Assembly (NCBI GenBank): GCA_963777735.1
Contig: CAVZRQ010000001.1
Coordinates: 248,001 to 312,000 of the forward strand
DNA: 64,000 nucleotides
From: ZC4RG30 sp963777735
GTDB taxonomy: Bacteria; Pseudomonadota; Gammaproteobacteria; Steroidobacterales; Steroidobacteraceae
Direction of reading: 5' to 3'
Part shown: positions 50,033 to 62,594 of the stretch, in pieces
Layout of the letters: every line of letters begins with the position of its first letter
Numbering within the stretch: position 1 is the first letter of the stretch
Position numbers and translations under genes: made by a program
Notes under the pieces: generated by a model
The model's database searches: none
The model's input: the letters and a program-made list of their open reading frames with translations, nothing else
What the model was told of the DNA's origin: nothing

Positions 50033-51661
50033 TCAGTTCGGTGCGGCGGTCAGTTCCAGCAGCTTCACATGTCGGAACAGGTCAACTTCGACGTTGGCAA
50101 CCCGCGGGGAATGACCAAAGGTCTGCTTGGCAAAACGCAGTGGCAGCACCGGCAGGTCCCGCGCCAGCAGATCTTCGGCCTTCTGGTACAGCGGGGTTGC
50201 GGCCTCTGGCGTGGCGGCCCGGTCACCCTCTGCGAGCAGGCGGTCGAACTCCGGATTGCTGTAACCGTAGTAGTTCGACGAGCCGTGCGTGGAATACAGC
50301 GGGCCGAGATAATTTTCCAGGGCCGGATAATCGAAGATCCAGCCCATGCGGAACATGCCCATGGGTTCCTTGCGCTCGGCCTTGGTCAGCATTTCGGAGA
50401 ATTTCGGCTGCGGATTGCCGAGGCATTCCACTCCGAGGTTGGTGCGCAGCTGGTTGCAGGTGGCATCCACCCAGGCCTGGTGGCCACCGTCCACGTTGTA
50501 GGCGATCTCCAGACGACCCTTCACGGCGGCAGGGCCACCGGCGGCGAGGAACAGTTCCTTGGCTTTCTTCGGATTGAACTCGCAGTTCTCACCGCAGACA
50601 TTTTCGCGATATCCCGGCACCAGCGGCGCCACGAAAGAGCGCAATGCGACCTGCGTGTCCCGGAAGATCACGCGCGTGATTTCATCACGGTCAATGGCCA
50701 TCGAGATCGCGCGTCGGATATCCACGTTGGAGAAGCGCGGATCGAAGGTGGGGAAAGACAGGATCTGGATGGTGGACGAAGGGCGGCTCTTGTAACGCTC
50801 CCCGAGATCCGCGGCGGCTCCGCCAATGTTCTCGAGCGGGATCTCACTGACGATGTCCAGCTGGCCGGCCAGCAGATCCTGATACTGGGTGGTCTGGGTC
50901 TGGTAGATCTTGAAATCGATGCCCGTGATCTGCGGCTTGACCATCCCGGCGTAGTCCGGGTTGAGCTCGACCTGGATCAGCTGGTCATGCTGCCAGGTGC
51001 CCTTCATCTTGAAAGCGCCCTGTCCGATCGGTGCTTCCTGGAAGGCCGGATCGATCTGGTTGTTCGCGAGGTCGGTGAACGCCACCTTGGGCAGCGGGAA
51101 GAACGCCGTATAGCCCAGCATGGACTTGAAGTTCACGTACGGATCCGTGAGCTCGACCTCGAAGGTCAGGTCGTCGACTTTTCGCAGCCCCGTCAGTTTC
51201 TTCGCAGAGGGCGCGGTCTTGCCATCGCGCGGATTCATCGCGTCGTAGCCTGCGATCTTGGCGAAGAAGTTGTTGCCATCGTGGGCGTTGGGCCCCCAGG
51301 CACCTGCATTCCAGGCATCGATGTAGGAGTCTGAAATCACCGGCTCGCCGTTGTGGAACTTCCAGCCAGGCAGCAGTTTGACGGTCCAGACCTTGTTGTC
51401 CTGGGTGGTGATCGATTCCGCGGCAAGGTCGATCGGCCTGAAGTCCTTGTCGTAATCCACCAGCCGCGTGAACAGGGCGTCGAGCACTTCCGAGGCGTTG
51501 GATTCCGTGGCGGAGCTGGGAATCATGTTCTTCGGCTCGCCGATGCCGATGCTGACCACGAACCCTTGCGTGTCTGCAGTCTTCTTGCCGCAGCCGGCGA
51601 GCAGGGCGATGGCGGTCAATGCCAGGAGGAGGCCCGGGGTGGTCAGACGCAGCTTCGTCAC
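50033..51661 (-). CDS. dppA: Peptide-binding lipoprotein of an ABC transporter (family 5)
   Basis: Extracytoplasmic peptide-binding protein. A GTG at 51661 with GAGG five bases upstream gives VTKLRLTTPGLLLALTAIAL followed by lipobox LLAGC, so it is a lipoprotein of 542 residues. SBP_bac_5 features include FSNVDIRRAISMAIDRDEIT and WDAGAWGPN-like DAWNAGAWGPNAHDGNNFFA, closest to OppA-type oligopeptide binders. First gene of the operon running to 43596. OppA is an equally valid name. Confidence 0.93.
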   Translation of the reverse strand: MTKLRLTTPGLLLALTAIALLAGCGKKTADTQGFVVSIGIGEPKNMIPSSATESNASEVLDALFTRLVDYDKDFRPIDLAAESITTQDNKVWTVKLLPGWKFHNGEPVISDSYIDAWNAGAWGPNAHDGNNFFAKIAGYDAMNPRDGKTAPSAKKLTGLRKVDDLTFEVELTDPYVNFKSMLGYTAFFPLPKVAFTDLANNQIDPAFQEAPIGQGAFKMKGTWQHDQLIQVELNPDYAGMVKPQITGIDFKIYQTQTTQYQDLLAGQLDIVSEIPLENIGGAAADLGERYKSRPSSTIQILSFPTFDPRFSNVDIRRAISMAIDRDEITRVIFRDTQVALRSFVAPLVPGYRENVCGENCEFNPKKAKELFLAAGGPAAVKGRLEIAYNVDGGHQAWVDATCNQLRTNLGVECLGNPQPKFSEMLTKAERKEPMGMFRMGWIFDYPALENYLGPLYSTHGSSNYYGYSNPEFDRLLAEGDRAATPEAATPLYQKAEDLLARDLPVLPLRFAKQTFGHSPRVANVEVDLFRHVKLLELTAAPN

Positions 51662-51717
51662 AATGTCCTCGCAGGGTAAGGTTATTGCCTGAGAAAACCA
51701 TGCGGGCAGTTGCCGGG

Positions 51718-54276
51718 TCAAGCCTCCCGGTCCAGCAGCCCCCGCAGCTCGTACAGCAGCGCATGTGCTTCGCGGGGCGAAAGGGTGTCGGGCTCAACCG
51801 ATCCCAACCTTTCCCGCAGGGCATCGGCCGGGGGCGGCGGCAGCGGCACGCCAAACGGCAGCGAGCCTTGCGGCGACGGAGCAGCCACCGCATCGCGCTG
51901 TGCCTCGAGAGCGGCCAGGTACCGCCGCGCGGCAGCAATGACCCCCAGCGGCACACCGGCCAGCTTCGCCACCGCCAACCCGTAGCTGCGGTTGGCCGGG
52001 CCCTCCCGCACGGCATGCAGGAACACCAGCTCATCCCCATGTTCGGTGGCGTCCAGATGCAGGTTCACCACACCCGGCAGCTCGTTCGCCAGCACGGTGA
52101 GTTCGAAATAATGCGTGGCAAACAGCGTCAGCGCGCCAATGCGGGTGGCCAGGTGGTGCGCCACCGCCCACGCCAGCGAGAGTCCATCGAAGGTGCTGGT
52201 GCCGCGGCCGATCTCGTCCATCAGCACCAGGCTCTGCGCGGTGGCGTTGTGCAGGATGTTGGCCGTCTCGGTCATCTCCACCATGAAGGTGGAGCGGCCG
52301 CCGGCGAGGTCATCCGCCGCGCCGATGCGCGTGAACACCCGGTCGATGGGGCCGATGGTGGCGCTGCGTGCCGGCACGAAGCTGCCGATATGCGCCAGCA
52401 CCGCGATCAGGGCCGCCTGCCGCATGTAGGTGGATTTACCACCCATGTTCGGGCCGGTGACGATCAGCATGCGGCGGCTGTCGTCGAAGCTGAGATCGTT
52501 CGGCACGAAATTCGTGCCGCTGAACTGCTCGACCACCGGATGGCGGCCGCCCTCGACGCGATACACCGGCTCCGCCACCAGTTGAGGTTCGATCCACTGC
52601 AGCGTATCCGCGCGTTCGGCGAGGCTCGTCAGCGCATCGACGCTGGCAATCGCTGCCGCGGATTCCTGCATGCCTGGCAATGCCGCAATCAGGGCATCCA
52701 GCACGCCTTCGAACAACTCCTTTTCGCGCGCCAGTGCCTTGTCGCGCGCGCCCAGTACTTCGTCTTCGAACTTCTTCAGTTCCGGTGTGATGAAGCGTTC
52801 GGCGGATTTCACTGTCTGGCGGCGCAGGTAATCGGCCGGCACCTTCTCGGCATGCGCGCGGGGAATCTCGATGAAGAAGCCCTGCACGCGGTTGTAGCCG
52901 AGCTTCAGTTGCGCGATGCCACTGCGTTCGCGCTCCTTGCGCTCTAGGTCGAGCAGGAATTCGTCGGTGTTGCTGGAGATGCGACGCAGCTGGTCCAGCG
53001 CGGCGTCGAAGCCCGCTGCGATCACATCGCCGTCGCGCAGGATGGCAGAAGGTTCTGCGGCGATGGCCCGCAACAGAAGAGCATGTTCTTCCAGGTGTTC
53101 GCCAATATTGTTCAGCAGCGATTGCAACAGCGGCGCATCCAGCGCGCCGAGGAACTTGCGCAATGCCGGCAGCGTGGCCAGCGAGCTGCGCAGCTGCGCG
53201 AGATCCCGCGGCCGCGCCGACCGCAGCGCCACGCGCGACAGGATGCGCTCCAGATCACCGATGGGCGCCAGCGCTTCCGCGACGCCGATGAAGCCACGCG
53301 ACTCGCCCAGCGCGCTCACGGCGGCATAACGCTGACGCAGCACGCCGCGATCACGCAGCGGCCGGTTCAGCCAGCGGCGCAGTTCGCGCGCGCCCATGGC
53401 GGTGGTGCTGCGGTTCAGCAGCGCGAACAGCGTGACGTTGTCATCGCCGTTGAGGCCGCGATCCAGTTCCAGGTTGCGCCGCGTGGCCGCATCCAGTTGC
53501 AGGCCTTCGTCGCGCTGCTGCACGGTCAGTGCGCGGATATGCGGCAATGTGGCCTTCTGCGTATCCTGCGCGTATTGCAGCAGGGCGCCCGCTGCCCCAA
53601 GGCCTGCCGTCAGCTCCGCAGCACCGAATCCGGCGAGATCCCGCGTGCCGAACTGCGCGGTCAGCAGTCGGGCTCCGGTGGCGGCATCGAAATGCCAGGG
53701 TGGCCGCAGCCGCGCATTCGGCAGGTTGTCGCGGCGCTGGTCTTCGGGCAGCAGCAGTTCGGCCGGCCGCAGCCGTTCCAGCTCCGCTGCCACTTCCGTG
53801 GCATCACCCAGTTCGCTGACGCAGAAACGGCCGCTGGCAAGATCCAGCCAGGCGAGCCCATGCCGCTGGCCGTCGAAACACAGCGCCGCCAGCAGACTTT
53901 CGCGCTGCCGTTCGAGCAGGGCATCTTCCACCAGCGTGCCAGGCGTGACGATGCGCACCACCTGGCGTTCGACGGGCCCCTTGCTCTTGGCCGGATCGCC
54001 GATCTGCTCGCAGATGGCCACCGATTCGCCGCGCCTTACCAGCCGCGCCAGGTAATTCTCGATGCTCACCGCCGGCACGCCGGCCATCGCGATCGGCTGG
54101 CCCGCCGACTGCCCGCGGGTGGTCAGCGTGATGTCGATCAGCGCCGACGCGCGCCGCGCATCGTCGAAGAACATTTCGTAGAAATCGCCCATGCGATAGA
54201 ACAGCAGCACATCCGGGTGCTGTGCCTTGATGCGCAGGTATTGCTGCATCATCGGCGTGTGGTCGGCAAGATTCAT
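51718..54276 (-). CDS. mutS: DNA mismatch repair protein MutS
   Basis: Recognises base mismatches and starts repair with MutL. The 852-residue product has the Phe-x-Glu mismatch-reading motif in LLFYRMGDFYEMFFDDA, the core and clamp domains, and the ATPase with Walker A GPNMGGKSTYMRQ and MDEIGRGTSTFDGLSLAWAV, then ATHYFELTVLANELPGV. ATG 54276 (MNLADHTPMMQQYLRIK) is the conserved start. It is usually directly followed by pncC-recA; here two transporter genes intervene. Confidence 0.96.
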   Translation of the reverse strand: MNLADHTPMMQQYLRIKAQHPDVLLFYRMGDFYEMFFDDARRASALIDITLTTRGQSAGQPIAMAGVPAVSIENYLARLVRRGESVAICEQIGDPAKSKGPVERQVVRIVTPGTLVEDALLERQRESLLAALCFDGQRHGLAWLDLASGRFCVSELGDATEVAAELERLRPAELLLPEDQRRDNLPNARLRPPWHFDAATGARLLTAQFGTRDLAGFGAAELTAGLGAAGALLQYAQDTQKATLPHIRALTVQQRDEGLQLDAATRRNLELDRGLNGDDNVTLFALLNRSTTAMGARELRRWLNRPLRDRGVLRQRYAAVSALGESRGFIGVAEALAPIGDLERILSRVALRSARPRDLAQLRSSLATLPALRKFLGALDAPLLQSLLNNIGEHLEEHALLLRAIAAEPSAILRDGDVIAAGFDAALDQLRRISSNTDEFLLDLERKERERSGIAQLKLGYNRVQGFFIEIPRAHAEKVPADYLRRQTVKSAERFITPELKKFEDEVLGARDKALAREKELFEGVLDALIAALPGMQESAAAIASVDALTSLAERADTLQWIEPQLVAEPVYRVEGGRHPVVEQFSGTNFVPNDLSFDDSRRMLIVTGPNMGGKSTYMRQAALIAVLAHIGSFVPARSATIGPIDRVFTRIGAADDLAGGRSTFMVEMTETANILHNATAQSLVLMDEIGRGTSTFDGLSLAWAVAHHLATRIGALTLFATHYFELTVLANELPGVVNLHLDATEHGDELVFLHAVREGPANRSYGLAVAKLAGVPLGVIAAARRYLAALEAQRDAVAAPSPQGSLPFGVPLPPPPADALRERLGSVEPDTLSPREAHALLYELRGLLDREA

Positions 54277-54287
54277 GGCGGCCGATT

Positions 54288-55808
54288 CTACAGGCGCCGC
54301 GCCAGCAACGCGCCGGTCGCGAACCACAGCAATCCGATGCCGATCAGCACGGCCTGCAATGCGCCCGTGAATGCCGCGCGTCCGGCATCGCGCAGCGCAG
54401 CGGCCGCATCGGGCGCAAGAGCATCGGCCACCAGCAGCGCTTCATCCAGCGAATCCCGCACCACCGAGGGCAGAACAACGGTTGCCTCCGGCAACACCAG
54501 CGACATCGCATAGGCCGCCGTCATCACGCTGCCGAACACGGCGACGCCCAGCGAGTTGCCCAGTTCAAAACCCACTTCCTCGATCGATGCCGCCATGCCG
54601 CCACGTTCCGGTGGCGCCGCGTTCATGATGGTGCTCGAGGCGAAGGTCACCGAGGCGCCGATGCCAAGGCCGATGCCGATCAGCAGCAGCATGCGGATCG
54701 TCGGGTAGTGCAGGGCATCCGGCGGCACCAGCGCCAGGCACATCACGCAGCTGGCCGCGAGCAGGAACGCAATGCTGGCAAAGAGGGATGGGCGCATGTG
54801 ATGCATGAGTCGCCCGGCCAGTGGTCCGGCAATGAAGCCGGCGATGGCCATGGGCAGGAACACCAGCGCAGCCTGCAGCGGGCTGCGCTGTTCCACCAGC
54901 TGCAGGTACTGGCTCAGCACCAGTTCCACACCCACTGCGCCCGCTGTGCCGAGGCAGGCGGTGGCAAACGCGCCGGTGAAATCCGGCAAACGGAACAGCG
55001 AAAGATCGATCAGCGGATGCGCGCGGCTTTTCTGTCGCTTCAGGTAGGCCGCGATGAACACCACGCCCAGCAACACGGCAATGGCCAGCCGCGGCCAGGA
55101 GATGTGCTGCTGCGCCAGTTCCTTGATGGCATACACCAGTGAGGTGAGCCCCACCAGGATCTGCAGCGAGCTGATGAGATCCCAGGGCGCGCCACCCGGC
55201 GCTTCGCGTCGCGGCACCAGCCACAGCGTCAACAGCAGCGCCACGGCGACCACAGGCACATTGATCAGGAACACCGACCCCCACCAGTAGTGCTCCAGCA
55301 GCAGGCCCGCGATCAATGGTCCCAGCGCCATGCCGCCCGCTGCGATGCCCGACCACAGGCCGATGGCAAACGCCCGCTCGCGCGTGTGGGTGAATGTGGT
55401 GCGGATGATGGCGAGCGTGGCCGGCATCATCATCGCTGCGCCCACGCCGAGAAACGCGCGCGCAATGATGAGGATGGTGGAGGTGGCGGCGTAGGCCGCG
55501 GCGATGGATGCCACGCCGAAGGTGGCGAGGCCGATGAGGAACAGGCGTCGATGCCCATGCCGATCGCCCAGGGTCCCGAGACCAGGCAGCAAACCCGCCA
55601 CCACGATCGGATAGGCATTGAGGATCCAGAGCCGCGCCGAATTGCTGGCCCCGAGGTCGCGCGTCAGCGCGGGCAGCGCCACGTACAGCACCGTGAGGTC
55701 GACACAGATCAGGAACAGGCCGCTCGCGGCGATGGCGAGCACCAGCCAGCGGCGCGGATCAGGTGCTTTCGAGTTCTGATGATTCACTTTGCGAAGCCGA
55801 TTGTGCAC
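54288..55808 (-). CDS. MFS drug/cation exporter, DHA2 (EmrB/SmvA/QacA) type
   Basis: Proton-driven multidrug efflux permease of 506 residues with about 14 membrane segments. The signature LTVLYVALPALTRDLGAS at TM1, LGTLGDRHGHRRLFLIGLA in the first loop and motif C in GMALGPLIAGLLLEHYWW are typical of SmvA/QacA-type pumps. ATG 55808 is used; a GTG at 55787 would start VNHQNSKAPDPRRW, also plausible. It starts divergently 51 bp from the next gene and ends 11 bp before mutS. Confidence 0.88.
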   Translation of the reverse strand: MHNRLRKVNHQNSKAPDPRRWLVLAIAASGLFLICVDLTVLYVALPALTRDLGASNSARLWILNAYPIVVAGLLPGLGTLGDRHGHRRLFLIGLATFGVASIAAAYAATSTILIIARAFLGVGAAMMMPATLAIIRTTFTHTRERAFAIGLWSGIAAGGMALGPLIAGLLLEHYWWGSVFLINVPVVAVALLLTLWLVPRREAPGGAPWDLISSLQILVGLTSLVYAIKELAQQHISWPRLAIAVLLGVVFIAAYLKRQKSRAHPLIDLSLFRLPDFTGAFATACLGTAGAVGVELVLSQYLQLVEQRSPLQAALVFLPMAIAGFIAGPLAGRLMHHMRPSLFASIAFLLAASCVMCLALVPPDALHYPTIRMLLLIGIGLGIGASVTFASSTIMNAAPPERGGMAASIEEVGFELGNSLGVAVFGSVMTAAYAMSLVLPEATVVLPSVVRDSLDEALLVADALAPDAAAALRDAGRAAFTGALQAVLIGIGLLWFATGALLARRL

Positions 55809-55859
55809 GCAGGAAGGAAAAACTGGCGCCCGGGATTGTGCCGCGGATATGCTGGCCAG

Positions 55860-57152
55860 ATGGAAACGCTCATCAAGAAGCTTGTAAACGCGAAGTCAGG
55901 GGAGGTCAAAGCCGTGCTTTGGTCCTTCCTGTACTTCTTCTGCCTGCTGACCAGCTATTACATCCTGCGTCCCTTGCGCGACGAAATGGGTGTGACCGGC
56001 GGCACGCGGAACCTCCCGTGGATGTTCACGGCCACATTCATAGCCCTGCTTGCCACCGCGCCGTTGCTGGCGGCTCTGGTAGCCAGGCTACCTCGCCCGA
56101 AGTTCATCCCCATCGTCTATCTGTTCTTCGTCGCGAATCTGCTGCTGTTCTGGCTACTGCTCAAGTCTGACTGGCAGGCCGTAATCGTGGCGCGGGCATT
56201 TTTTGTCTGGATCGCCGTGTTCAGCGTATTCACGGTTTCAGTCTTCTGGTCGTTCATGTCCGATCTGTTTTCCAGTGAGCAGAGCAAGCGGCTATTCGCT
56301 TTCATTGCGGCTGGCGGCTCCATTGGAACGCTGGCGGGTCCGCTGCTGGCGCGCCAGCTGGCAGTGCCATTGGGTCCGGAGAATCTTCTGCTGATTACCG
56401 CAGGTCTGCTGGCGTTGGCCGTGGTCTGTGCCAACCGCCTGGAAGCGGCGGCGGCCGAACTACGGCAGAGCATGCCGGGGTTCGAAGCGGCAAGCGCCAG
56501 GCGTGAGAAAGAACCTGTTGGCGGCGGGCTGTTCGAGGGGTTTCTGTGGCTCTTCAAGTCGCCGTACCTGGGTCGTATCGCGGTGTGGGTCTTCCTGATG
56601 TCGCTGCTGGGCACGTTCGTGTACCTCAAGTACGTGGCAGCGGTTGAAGCCTCTTCGGACGACCGCGCCGTGCGCACCCAGACTTTCGCGTCGGTTGACC
56701 TGTGGGTTGGCATCCTCTCGCTCGGTATGCAGTTCCTGATTTCCGGCCGGCTCATTTCAAGACTTGGCACCGGGCTGTCGGCTGCCATCCTGCCGGCGAT
56801 CTTTGTCCTCGGCTTCATCGTGGTAGCCGTGCACCCGGCGTTTGCCATTCTGCTGGGTTTCCAGGTTCTTTCCAGGACAGCGAACTTCGGTATCTCGAAT
56901 CTGGCCAGGGAGTCCTTCTTTACGGCGGTGAGCAGGGAAGAGCGGTTCAAGGCCAAGAACATCATCGATGGCGCGGTATTCCGCGGCGCGGATGCGGTCA
57001 ATGCGTGGGTATACAAAGCCGCCTCGGCGGTCCTGGCCGTGCCGGTGTTTGCCATCGCTTCTGCCGCCATCGGTGCGGGCTGGGTGTTGTTGTCGCTAGC
57101 GTTGGGTCGCGAGCAGGAAAAGCGCGCCCGCGAGGCCGCCAAACAGCAGTAG
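55860..57152 (+). CDS. NTT/Npt-like nucleotide transporter (ADP/ATP carrier-type MFS)
   Basis: 430-residue membrane protein with about 12 segments. LWSFLYFFCLLTSYYILRPL-RDEMG, SVFWSFMSDLFSSEQSKRLF and GGSIGTLAGPLLA resemble the conserved blocks of the Tlc/Npt ATP:ADP carrier family seen in intracellular bacteria and also in free-living relatives with unknown substrates. So transport of a nucleotide or another metabolite is possible; ATP uptake is not implied. ATG 55860 is the only good start. It lies 9 nt ahead of pncC. Confidence 0.72.
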   Translation: METLIKKLVNAKSGEVKAVLWSFLYFFCLLTSYYILRPLRDEMGVTGGTRNLPWMFTATFIALLATAPLLAALVARLPRPKFIPIVYLFFVANLLLFWLLLKSDWQAVIVARAFFVWIAVFSVFTVSVFWSFMSDLFSSEQSKRLFAFIAAGGSIGTLAGPLLARQLAVPLGPENLLLITAGLLALAVVCANRLEAAAAELRQSMPGFEAASARREKEPVGGGLFEGFLWLFKSPYLGRIAVWVFLMSLLGTFVYLKYVAAVEASSDDRAVRTQTFASVDLWVGILSLGMQFLISGRLISRLGTGLSAAILPAIFVLGFIVVAVHPAFAILLGFQVLSRTANFGISNLARESFFTAVSREERFKAKNIIDGAVFRGADAVNAWVYKAASAVLAVPVFAIASAAIGAGWVLLSLALGREQEKRAREAAKQQ

Positions 57153-57161
57153 TCTTGGGGC

Positions 57162-57671
57162 GTGAACCCGCACGCTCCCACCGACACCGAACTCGCGCTG
57201 CTCGCCGTCCGCGTCAGCGCCGCGCTGCTTGCGCAGCAGGTGAAGGTCGCCACCGCCGAATCCTGCACCGGCGGTTACGTCGCCAAGCTGCTCACCGACG
57301 TGCCCGGCAGTTCGCGCTGGTTCGAGTGCGGATTCATCACCTATTCCAACGAGGCCAAGCACCGCCAGTTGGGCGTCAGTGTCACGACCCTGGCGCAGCA
57401 GGGCGCCGTCAGCGAGCCCACGGTGCTGGAAATGGCCATCGGGGCGCTGGCAGTCAGCGGTGCGCAACGGGCGGTGGCCATCAGTGGCGTGGCGGGGCCG
57501 GATGGCGGCAGCGCCCAGCACCCGGTGGGTGATGTCTGGTTTGGCAGGGCGGCGCAACTGCCCGATAATTCCGTCAGCGCCGTGGCCGTTCACCGACGGT
57601 TTCCGGGCGACAGAGACTCGGTGCGTCGCCATTCAGCCGCTTTCGCACTGGATTTGCTGCTGGAAGCCTAG
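57162..57671 (+). CDS. pncC: Nicotinamide-nucleotide amidase PncC (CinA C-terminal domain)
   Basis: Deamidates nicotinamide mononucleotide in the pyridine-nucleotide salvage cycle. The 169-residue product starts with GTG and has the catalytic TAESCTGGYVAKLLTDVPGS, ITYSNEAKHRQLGV and ISGVAGPDGGS. Only the C-terminal CinA domain is present, the common PncC form. Its place just ahead of recA is the conserved gammaproteobacterial order. Confidence 0.93.
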   Translation: MNPHAPTDTELALLAVRVSAALLAQQVKVATAESCTGGYVAKLLTDVPGSSRWFECGFITYSNEAKHRQLGVSVTTLAQQGAVSEPTVLEMAIGALAVSGAQRAVAISGVAGPDGGSAQHPVGDVWFGRAAQLPDNSVSAVAVHRRFPGDRDSVRRHSAAFALDLLLEA

Positions 57672-57698
57672 CCGCCCGGCTGGCACGATTTCTGTGGG

Positions 57699-57729
57699 TT
57701 CGCAGCAGAAAGACTGTATACATATACAG
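57699..57729 (+). promoter_or_regulatory. recA promoter with LexA (SOS) box
   Basis: Positions 57714-57729 read CTGTATACATATACAG, a 16-bp near-ideal SOS box (consensus CTG-N10-CAG). A sigma-70 promoter can be drawn with -35 TTCGCA at 57699-57704 and -10 TATACA at 57723-57728 (18-bp spacer), so LexA would cover the -10. Predicted start is near 57735, about 50 nt ahead of recA. Confidence 0.85.
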
Positions 57730-57784
57730 TACGCTGTGGCATATTCATTCCACCACTCCACTGATCCATTCGAGGCTCCATTCC

Positions 57785-58809
<1,025 letters not shown>

Positions 58810-58813
<4 letters not shown>

Positions 58814-59334
58814 GCTTCGGGCGTCGCGCCGCGCGCGTCGATGAACACCGCGCGGCCGATCCGAAGGCCGTTCGGGCCGCTGCGCTGCAACTGGTGGCGC
58901 GGCGTGAGTATTCGACCGGGGAAGCCACCGCCGCGCTCACCCGCAAGGGCTACGACGCCACCGTCGTAGCCGCCACCATTGCCGAGCTGCAGGACGAACG
59001 CCTGCTCGACGATGTGCGCTACGCCGAGGCCCTGGTGCGCATGCTCACCGGCCGCGGGCAGGGCCCGCAACGCGTGCGCCATGCGCTGGCCGAGGCCGGC
59101 ATCACGGCCGAGGCCGCCGCCGCCGCAATCGATACCGCACCCGACTGGATGCTGCTGGCGGCAGACGTTCGCCGCCGCAAATTCGGGGCAGCGCATCCCC
59201 AAAGACTGGCCCGGCCGCGCCCGGCAGATGCGATTTTTGCAATACCGGGGCTTTTCCAAGGATCATATCGGCAGTGCTCTGGGCGGTTCCGGGGCCGACG
59301 ACCCCGATCCTGCCGAAACGAGCTCCGACGATTC

Positions 59335-59338
<4 letters not shown>
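58810..59338 (+). CDS. recX: Regulatory protein RecX, one apparent frameshift and uncertain start
   Basis: Inhibits RecA filaments. The helical repeats are visible: LQLVARREYSTGEATAALTR, LQDERLLDDVRYAEALVRML, GPQRVRHALAEAGITAEAAA, and, after the break, IPKDWPGRARQMRFLQYRGF. The frame changes at GGGG 59185-59188; dropping one G gives RKFGQRIPKDW and about 175 residues, the usual size. The start is unclear: sequence needed by the family lies upstream of the GTG at 58894, yet the frame has no ATG, GTG or TTG there; CTG 58810, overlapping the recA stop, is the only candidate. Ends in an ATGA overlap with alaS. Confidence 0.82.
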
Positions 59339-61962
<2,624 letters not shown>

Positions 61963-62016
61963 ACGGGGCCCCCGGCGGGGTCAATACCTGTTCATTAAGG
62001 GTTTCTCCGATTTCTT

Positions 62017-62061
62017 AGGGAGGCCCTGCGTCCGCACAATTGGCTCCTGATAACAAGGAGC
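62017..62061 (+). promoter_or_regulatory. csrA leader: two ANGGA sites and an SD hairpin
   Basis: AGGGA at 62017-62021 and AAGGA at 62055-62059 match the CsrA-binding core; the second is also the Shine-Dalgarno (AAGGAG, 10 nt before the ATG). GCTCC 62043-62047 can pair with GGAGC 62057-62061, hiding the Shine-Dalgarno. This fits CsrA autorepression, known in other gammaproteobacteria; here it is inferred from sequence only. Confidence 0.5.
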
Positions 62062-62070
62062 GTTGCCGCC

Positions 62071-62286
62071 ATGTTGATACTTACGCGACGAGTTGGAGAA
62101 GCAGTGGTCATCGGTGAGGAAGTGACCGTCACCGTCCTCGGCGTCAAGGGCAATCAGGTACGTATCGGCGTCAATGCGCCCAAGACCGTTTCCGTGCACC
62201 GCGAAGAGATCTTCGAGCGCATCAAGAACGAAGAGCAGGGCTCAGGCCCCGCGCGCGGGGCTCCCGGGATTGCAGCCGTAGGCTGA
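62071..62286 (+). CDS. csrA: Carbon storage regulator CsrA/RsmA
   Basis: Dimeric RNA-binding post-transcriptional regulator. The 71-residue product begins MLILTRRVGEAVVIGEEVTV and has GNQVRIGVNAPKTVSVHREE with the RNA-binding Arg44 equivalent. About ten residues longer than E. coli CsrA, with a Gly/Ala-rich tail (GSGPARGAPGIAAVG). alaS-csrA-tRNA-Ser is the conserved setting. Confidence 0.96.
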   Translation: MLILTRRVGEAVVIGEEVTVTVLGVKGNQVRIGVNAPKTVSVHREEIFERIKNEEQGSGPARGAPGIAAVG

Positions 62287-62323
62287 TTCTCCGAGCTTTA
62301 CCCCCCTCCGGCCGATCAGTATG

Positions 62324-62361
62324 ATCCCGCGTCTGCCAGAAGGCAGGCGCGGGATTTTCAT
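62324..62361 (+). terminator. Rho-independent terminator after csrA
   Basis: A 14-bp stem ATCCCGCGTCTGCC / GGCAGGCGCGGGAT (one T-G wobble) with loop AGAA, followed by TTTCATTT. It ends only about 16-20 nt before the tRNA 5' end, leaving almost no room for a promoter between. Confidence 0.88.
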
Positions 62362-62376
62362 TTCCGCATCCGGGAC

Positions 62377-62467
62377 GGAGAGTTGGCCGAGTGGTCGAAG
62401 GCGCACCCCTGCTAAGGGTGTAAGGGTCAAAAGCCCTTCGAGGGTTCGAATCCCTCACTCTCCGCCA
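62377..62467 (+). tRNA. tRNA-Ser (anticodon GCU)
   Basis: Acceptor stem GGAGAGT (62377-62383) pairs with ACTCTCC (62457-62463); discriminator G, then an encoded CCA. The anticodon stem CACCC/GGGTG encloses loop CTGCTAA with anticodon GCT at 62411-62413. A long variable arm and the T arm (GAGGGTTCGAATCCCTC) complete a class II serine tRNA. It reads codons AGC and AGU. Mobile DNA follows its 3' end. Confidence 0.96.
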
Positions 62468-62594
62468 AGTTCCGGTTTCATGCCAGCTCAAGAAGTCTTA
62501 GAAAACGCTGTAAATACCGCGAAACTAAGGTTTTTTCGGTCTCATGGCGTCTCCTAAGCTCTCGGTACATCTCAACTCGGCGACGGTACTTTTT
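62468..62594. other. 127-bp junction between tRNA-Ser and the IS6-type element
   Basis: No gene recognised. An ATG at 62544 opens MASPKLSVHLNSATVLF and runs into the IS end, but it matches nothing I know. An A/T-rich stretch (AAGGTTTTTTCGG at about 62527-62539) lies in the middle. It may be the left edge of an integrated island. Confidence 0.4.

Noticed and set aside
55860..57152. Taking the Tlc/Npt-like carrier as evidence of an energy parasite
   Set aside because: The window carries complete metabolic and pilus genes and family members occur in free-living bacteria with unknown substrates.
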